Part shown: in pieces, positions 59,377 through 64,000 of the stretch | Position numbering within the stretch: position 1 is the stretch's first letter | How the letters are laid out: every line of letters starts with the position of its first letter | The notes under the pieces: generated by a model | The model's input: only the letters and a program-made list of their open reading frames with translations | What the model was told of the DNA's origin: nothing | Databases searched by the model: none | Made by a program: the position numbers and the translations under genes | Assembly (NCBI GenBank): GCA_947179485.1 | Contig: OX359245.1 | Location: forward strand, 5,189,001-5,253,000 | From: Allacma fusca | Taxonomy: Eukaryota > Arthropoda > Collembola > Symphypleona > Sminthuridae | DNA: 64,000 nucleotides | Direction: 5' to 3'

Positions 59377-60784
59377 TTATAGTATAGTTATATCGATAAT
59401 CTCAAAATCAGTCCACTGTTTCCTTTTCTGCAAAAACCCTGCCACATTTTCCCAGACGTCATCATTCGGGAGGGATTGAATATTCAAACCTTTGGCAGAA
59501 ATTTGGTACACATCAACCATTCGGATTCCCGATTGCATGTGTCCCCTTTTGAAAGCTAAATGTAAAGCGAGACTGTGATCACACAACTATACAGATAAAG
59601 CTCCCTCCAATATTACCAACTCTATAAAAAGTATTATGAGTATTCATAAAGCCCAAGGATTAATATACCCAGGCCACGAGCGAAACAAATCACCCTTTGA
59701 TCCGCTAATTCCGGATTGTAGCCTTGAACGCCTTCAAGAAACATTTTGGTTTTCTCCGAAAATACTCCCGAAAAGGAACTTGCTTTTCACGGGACTGGAG
59801 TCCTCGGATGCAAAAGCCTGGCTTCGCTTCAGCATGCAAGTCAAGGACGAACTTCCCACTTTTAAAGTGAAGATCCTCAGGGATTTCTTCCTTTCTGTAT
59901 ACTTTGACCCCTTCTATTGACGCCAGCTTCTTGTAAACCTGTTTTGTACAGAGTCATTGAATTTTTAGTTTTTTAGTACGCTGAATACAGCTACACAGAT
60001 ATCTTGCTTGTGGGGGATGAGCTATAGTATATTTGTATTCCAGCTTCTGAGCTATACATGTATCCCAAGCAAAAGGGTGATATGTGTAAGGTTAGTGTAT
60101 GTCTGATCTTATAAAAAATTTAATCTTTACAGCTTCCAATCTCCCAGGGGCTGGTGCAATGGAAACATAGGCACCCGAGTCCAAGCACATTTCCACATCT
60201 TCCTCATCTATGTAAAGCATAATAATAAATAAGAATAAATAAAAAAAGCACCTCAAAAAGGAGTCACGTCCATGGAAATTATTTTTATGTTAAATGTTTT
60301 TTACATTGTCAATACGACTTTCGTCCTGTTTTGGAGAAATCGCAGAATGATATCATCCACATCCTTCACGGCTTCCTTTATTTCATTTGATTCAGGACCG
60401 TAAGCATGACCCACATTGTCGATGTGCTCCCCGTACAGCTTTGAGTAAAGCACAATTATTATTTTTTACAGCTTTTTATAGGCAGATAAAGCATATAATA
60501 TTGTATAGAGTATAATTATATGTAAAAACTAATAACATTGGAGATTGGAGTTGAAAGGAATGACGTACCAATACAAAATCAAATCCCTCCAGCAGTTTCT
60601 TCACTCCGATATTCGTCGTATCCTTGATCTCTCTAGCGCCAGGGGCATAAGCATATGCGAAGAATTCTTCTGGGACAATTCCTTCAACGGGGATGTCCGA
60701 CCTTGACCAGACTCTAGTGAAAGTTCTTTTGCCGTTTTTAGTGGCAGTGGTCCAGATGGGCTCGGGAGAGTCTTGCCACCAGTG
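59377..60784 (-). pseudogene. 3' part of an ENPP-like phosphodiesterase gene
   Basis: Five exon-like blocks on the - strand. 60784-60569: HWWQDSPEPIWTTATKNGKR up to FDFVL. 60438 to about 60315: LYGEHIDNVGHAYGPES, the D..GH.YGP metal/substrate motif. 60207-60131: DEEDVEMCLDSGAY. 59938-59669: VYRKEEIPEDLHFKSG, later FLEGVQGYN and FARGL. 59555-59377: AFKRGHMQSGIRMVDVYQIS to the stop. Order and wording follow ectonucleotide pyrophosphatase/phosphodiesterases of the ENPP4/5 kind, which hydrolyse extracellular nucleotides at the cell surface. Missing: the N-terminal half with the catalytic Thr, the SDHGM exon, and any C-terminal membrane anchor. An in-frame TAA precedes HWW. In block four the frame slips at 59744-59747, one base short in an A run. 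Other splices are in phase. Confidence 0.65.
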
Positions 60785-61250
60785 GGGGTGTATTTATTTG
60801 TAGGAAATGTCAAAATGTATCTGAATCTCCTACCAACGATATTCTATTCAAGATTCAAGACCTTCACTTTGACATTAATGTTTGATTCAAGGGACCGCAG
60901 ATAATAATTATGTATACAATTAAGTTGAAGGTTTTTATCGACCAACGTTTTATACTCGCAGTAGCAAACGAATTCTAATATTTTTTAATTAGCATTTGTT
61001 TCCCTTCTTACCCGTCCAGCAAAATTACCAGTTTATTCTCAGACGCCATTTATTTTTCCTGAAAGTACCAAATAAACTATAATCAGTTCTGCCAATTAAA
61101 CAAACTTATTTTCAAATCAATTCCTACATATTTATTCGCAGTTAACATGAACAATTTTATGTATAATCAATCCAAATTAGATTCAACTTTAGAAAATTGA
61201 TTTCAATCAAAATATAAATGTTTGCGAGGGAAGGATTCCTCGCAAACTCC
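60785..61250. other. Spacer, nothing recognised
   Basis: AT-rich sequence upstream of the ENPP-like block, where its missing 5' exons would be expected. No homologous coding sequence is readable. Confidence 0.4.
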
Positions 61251-61816
61251 TTAAACTTGAAGGAGGATCTCGTCGTCCCCGTGACCTCCTGGAACTTCTC
61301 CAACGACGTCTTCTCCGACAACCGCTCCAGCCCCAACTGCTCCTGCTCCATCGATGCAAGGGCGTTTTCCAATGCGAGTTGCATTGGCCCCGAAGTTCCT
61401 GTTGAGCTCCGCCCTTTGCCTCTTGAACTCTTTATTGAGCTCATTCCGAGCGGTACACCAGTCCCGCCCGAGAGTAGTCCGAAAGTGACACAACCGGCAA
61501 AAATGGTCACCTTCTGCAAAACAAAAATACACCAATAAATAATTAATAATTTAAAAATACATTACACTAATGATACCATACTATAATACATAAAATTACC
61601 TTCAAGAAGACCTACAGCGCACTCCGGGCACTGGATCCAACCTGGTGGTGGAAGAGGATTCTTCTTCGCTGGGGCCTGGCAATCCGGGGCCTCACATTTT
61701 GGCCAATTGGCCCTAACCTTTTCGCCACAAAAGTAGCAATAGCGGTCCGCTTTGCCCCTAACGAATGGCACGTTAAAAGCCGGTGGCTTGGGTCCATTCC
61801 ACGCTTGTTTTGACAT
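61251..61816 (-). CDS. Small multi-CxxC zinc-binding protein, family unknown
   Basis: Two exons, 61816-61600 and 61513-61251 (GAAG|GTAATT, TTTGCAG|AAGG), give 159 residues from ATG 61816. Visible cysteine pattern: C27-x2-C30, C41-x4-C46, C63-x2-C66 (CPEC), C78-x2-C81 (CRLC), which could hold two zinc ions in ribbon or treble-clef style. A charged helix follows (ARNELNKEFKRQRAELNRNF), then a Gly/Ala/Val-rich tail (GAGAVGAGAVVGEDVVGEV). No signal peptide or membrane segment. I do not recognise the family. Its coding sequence is clearly more GC-rich than its surroundings, which may mean different origin or strong codon preference. A + strand frame at 61218-61538 is its shadow. Both exons remain open across the splice, supporting a real gene. 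Confidence 0.55.
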
Positions 61817-61881
61817 GCTGAAAAAAATTCAAAATTAAATGAAACCTACATAATGAATAAAATGAAACATAACTATACTAA

Positions 61882-61985
61882 CTTAAATAAATAGAGAGAC
61901 TTATAAATAACTTAAATAAATAGGAGGAGACTTATAAATAATTTGAATAAATAGGAGGAGACTTATAAATAAATTAAATTAAATA
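61882..61985. repeat. Short tandem repeat, about 30-bp unit x3.3
   Basis: CTTAAATAAATAGGAGGAGA followed by CTTATAAATAA recurs with 29-31-bp spacing, in the 5' flank of the multi-CxxC gene. Confidence 0.8.
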
Positions 61986-62162
61986 AACTTACTTGAATAG
62001 TTCAATAAACGAACTTCGATGTAGCAAGATAGCGATGAGTACAGGAGTGAGCGATGCAGGAGTGGAGGTTTCTCTCGAAGTTTCGACGCCTGCATCGTGC
62101 CTGATTGAGCAGCCACCTTTTGGCATTATTTCATGGCTTCACGATTCAAACATTCACACACG

Positions 62163-62236
62163 CGCGAAGGTTTGAATCGTAAAGCCAATGCCGCGAAGGT
62201 TTGAATTGTAAAGCCAATGCCGCGAAAGTTTAAATC
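62163..62236. repeat. Tandem repeat, 29-bp unit x2.5
   Basis: CGCGAAGGTTTGAATCGTAA followed by AGCCAATGC starts at 62163, 62192 and 62221. Just upstream (about 62054-62100) GCGATGCAGG and CCTGCATCG form an inverted pair. Lies about 260 bp before the third F-box copy. Confidence 0.85.
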
Positions 62237-62399
62237 AAAGGACAGGAAGTGGTCAATAATAATAAAGGATTAGAAGATAGGATTGGCCCTTGTTGGTACA
62301 TTCCATTGGCGGTTCGCCCCCTAGTGACTTAGCACGTAGTGGTGTGCTGTTCCCATGTGATTTTTTATATTGAAGGAGATAGGTCCTAAACTTTATCTT

Positions 62400-62435
62400 T
62401 ATATAAAGAACAATTACAAACGCGAGGACAGTCCA
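62400..62435 (+). promoter_or_regulatory. Core promoter of the third F-box copy
   Basis: TATATAAAG at about 62400-62408 and ACAGTC at 62428-62433 with the A of the predicted start near 62430, canonical spacing. The first ATG after it is 62495, the start used here. Confidence 0.45.
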
Positions 62436-62494
62436 CTGTGAGTTCTTGTTCAAACCTGCTCCAAAGCTGAAAGGCACACCCAAAGAAATTAAAA

Positions 62495-64000
62495 ATGAAC
62501 CTAAGCAAGAGTGATAAAGGTTCAAATCATTTGTTGAAATCCAAGAAAAATTTAAAACAAGAAACTGAAAGGTCAAAAAGTAAATCCCAGGAAAGTTGTG
62601 AGGTGGAAATTGTTAAAGAATCAGTAGTTCCTGGAACTGCGTTGGACAACCATTTGGTAAGAAATTACTTCAGAACAAGAAATAAAATAAATTATGTATA
62701 TATAATTTTTATAATTGATAAGAACTTAAAGGAGAAAAATATGAAGGAAGTAAATGGAAAATATTTTTTCACGAAATATCCAATGTTCCTGAAATTTTCG
62801 AGATTTATCCGTGATCTCATATTTAATTTACAAACTAATATTTTTTCGTAGATCCTGAACGAGATTTTTGGATACTTGAGCCCTCCAGATTTAAAGAGGT
62901 GTTGTGAAGTCAATGAAATCTGGCAAGCCGTTGCTGATCCTAGGATTTTTGAGTACCGTATCCGTGTGTTTAGTTTACCAGAAGTGGAAGCCGAGACTAG
63001 AAAGGGTTCCATCGATCCGGAAATTCAAAAGGAATCCTGTCACATCGCAGGCGCAACGGCGTTTTTAAAAAATCTAAAACGTCCAGTTTTATAGAACTCA
63101 GTTTCTGTAGCCAAGTAGTATCATACGAGCGTAGATATACTTATGAATTTAAAGCTAGGTTTGGGTCGATGGTTTATAAACTCACCTTTCGAGATCATCC
63201 TTTAGCCGGGTTCTGTAGAACAGATGAACCTCCTATGAATTATTCCAGGTATTTCCCTAACGTTGAAGAGCTGCGATTTTACGGGCAGGGACAGGACACG
63301 GCTGATTTGGAGAACTTCCTGCAATTCAAAAGCTTCCGGATCGACTTCCCACTCCTTCATGTACAAAAACTGTATTTCCATTTCTCACCACGTTTTTCCC
63401 TCAATTACAAAGATGTCACAGCGTCCCGACTTCTGGAACTAGTACCCAACGTTAAGGAAATTCATGGTGTCCCCATTACAATGGTCCAAGAATTTCGAGA
63501 CATCGGAAAATTACATGTTCTCCGCTCAGTGGTCTATTGCAAGCATAACCGCGTCATGACCGAGACTGAAGGAATGCGAATGTTGGTTCAAGCAAAGTTG
63601 AAGTTCCGCTTCTTGTTTATTGGAAAGAAATTCCATTGGTACTTGGACAACAGTTTCATCCAAACCAGCAAGGAATCCTTCGAAGATCTCCTGGAGCTCG
63701 GAAAAGAAACCATTGAGCATTTTATAGTTCAACCCTTAAAACCAAAGTCCCTAATTGCTTTCCCGAATGAAATGCCTGCCGTCAAGCACATCGGTCTCTG
63801 GGGGATTTGTGGTGGATTCATGTATTTTGAACATGGGGAAGATTTATCCAAGAGATTTCCAAATGTGAACACCATCTTATTCTACAACTTTACGGAACGT
63901 ATGTGGACACAATCCAAAAGGTGGTGGCTACCAGGCGGAATGTTCCATTCTAACAATTTTCGGGGACAAATCACATGCCTGAAATCCAATGTAAATTTGA
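62495..64000 (+). pseudogene. F-box/LRR-like family member, one-base frameshift, runs off the window
   Basis: Third paralogue. Exon 1 62495-62656 (54 codons, same length as in the intact copy) ends DNHL|GTAAGA; exon 2 starts at 62852 after TTTCGTAG. The F-box reads ILNEIFGYLSPPDLKRCCEV. The frame hits TAG at 63092-63094, right after FLKNLKRPVL. Against both paralogues one T is missing from the run at 63087-63090. In the shifted frame the similarity resumes (FIELSFCS) and stays open to the window edge, through LRLFIG-like, PNEMPAVKHIGLWG and SKRFPNVNT segments shared with the other copies. Either a very young pseudogene or a sequence error in a working gene. The end lies outside the window. 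Confidence 0.75.

Noticed and set aside
59636-59920. 94-residue + strand frame
   Set aside because: Antisense shadow of an ENPP-like exon, which gives clear homology on the - strand.
61218-61538. 106-residue + strand frame
   Set aside because: Antisense shadow of exon 2 of the multi-CxxC gene, open because of high GC.

Overview
The window is nuclear DNA from an animal, most likely an arthropod. It is AT-rich, its genes have short GT-AG introns, a TATA box and an arthropod-type initiator stand before the largest gene, and it holds animal-type genes (type I fatty acid synthase, neuralized-repeat and ENPP-like sequences) among many DNA transposons. A springtail or other non-model arthropod would fit, but nothing here fixes the lineage.

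Host genes. The centrepiece is a complete animal type I fatty acid synthase (FASN) on the + strand, 25805-40103, in five exons encoding about 2340 residues in the order KS-AT-DH-core-ER-KR-ACP-TE, with all the catalytic motifs I checked present. Three members of one F-box family are present: one intact (+, 3905-5576), one inverted with a one-base frameshift (-, 12296-10541), and one with a one-base frameshift that runs off the right edge (+, 62495-64000). All three share an F-box split by an intron at the same place. At 57.7-61.8 kb lie a partial NEURL4-like sequence (+), the 3' half of an ENPP-like phosphodiesterase gene (-), and a small two-exon multi-CxxC protein (-).

Mobile DNA fills most of the rest. 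A Helitron (50664 to at least 55830, - strand) has a long Rep/helicase frame interrupted only by one in-frame TGA near its N terminus. Its 3' CTAG end and hairpin are visible. There are broken remains of a Ty3/Gypsy element (17.3-20.2 kb), a Tc1/mariner transposase (20.7-21.3 kb), an L1/Tx1-like non-LTR element inside FASN intron 1, another non-LTR 3' end inserted in a 24-bp minisatellite (56.4-57.0 kb), and a hAT transposase (42.2-43.3 kb).

The most striking pattern is a set of non-autonomous elements with hAT hallmarks (8-bp target duplications, short TIRs). Each has subterminal regions packed with one short word, in opposite orientation at the two ends, and the word differs between families: CAAGTACGAGT, GGTCTGGTCC, TTCCCGAACCGG, GGGATTGGGA, AATTCAGTTC, CAGGGATTTT, CTCGTTTGTCTCG, GTACCTGTACC, TGAACTGAAC, CCTCGTCCTCGC and others. 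I can place TIRs plus target duplications directly for ten of them, including nested ones. This is the candidate undescribed system: families of short elements whose ends look like word arrays, possibly reading sites for different hAT transposases.

Several reading frames (two F-box copies and the ENPP fragment) are each broken by one missing base in an A or T run. Either these are young pseudogenes or the assembly has homopolymer errors.
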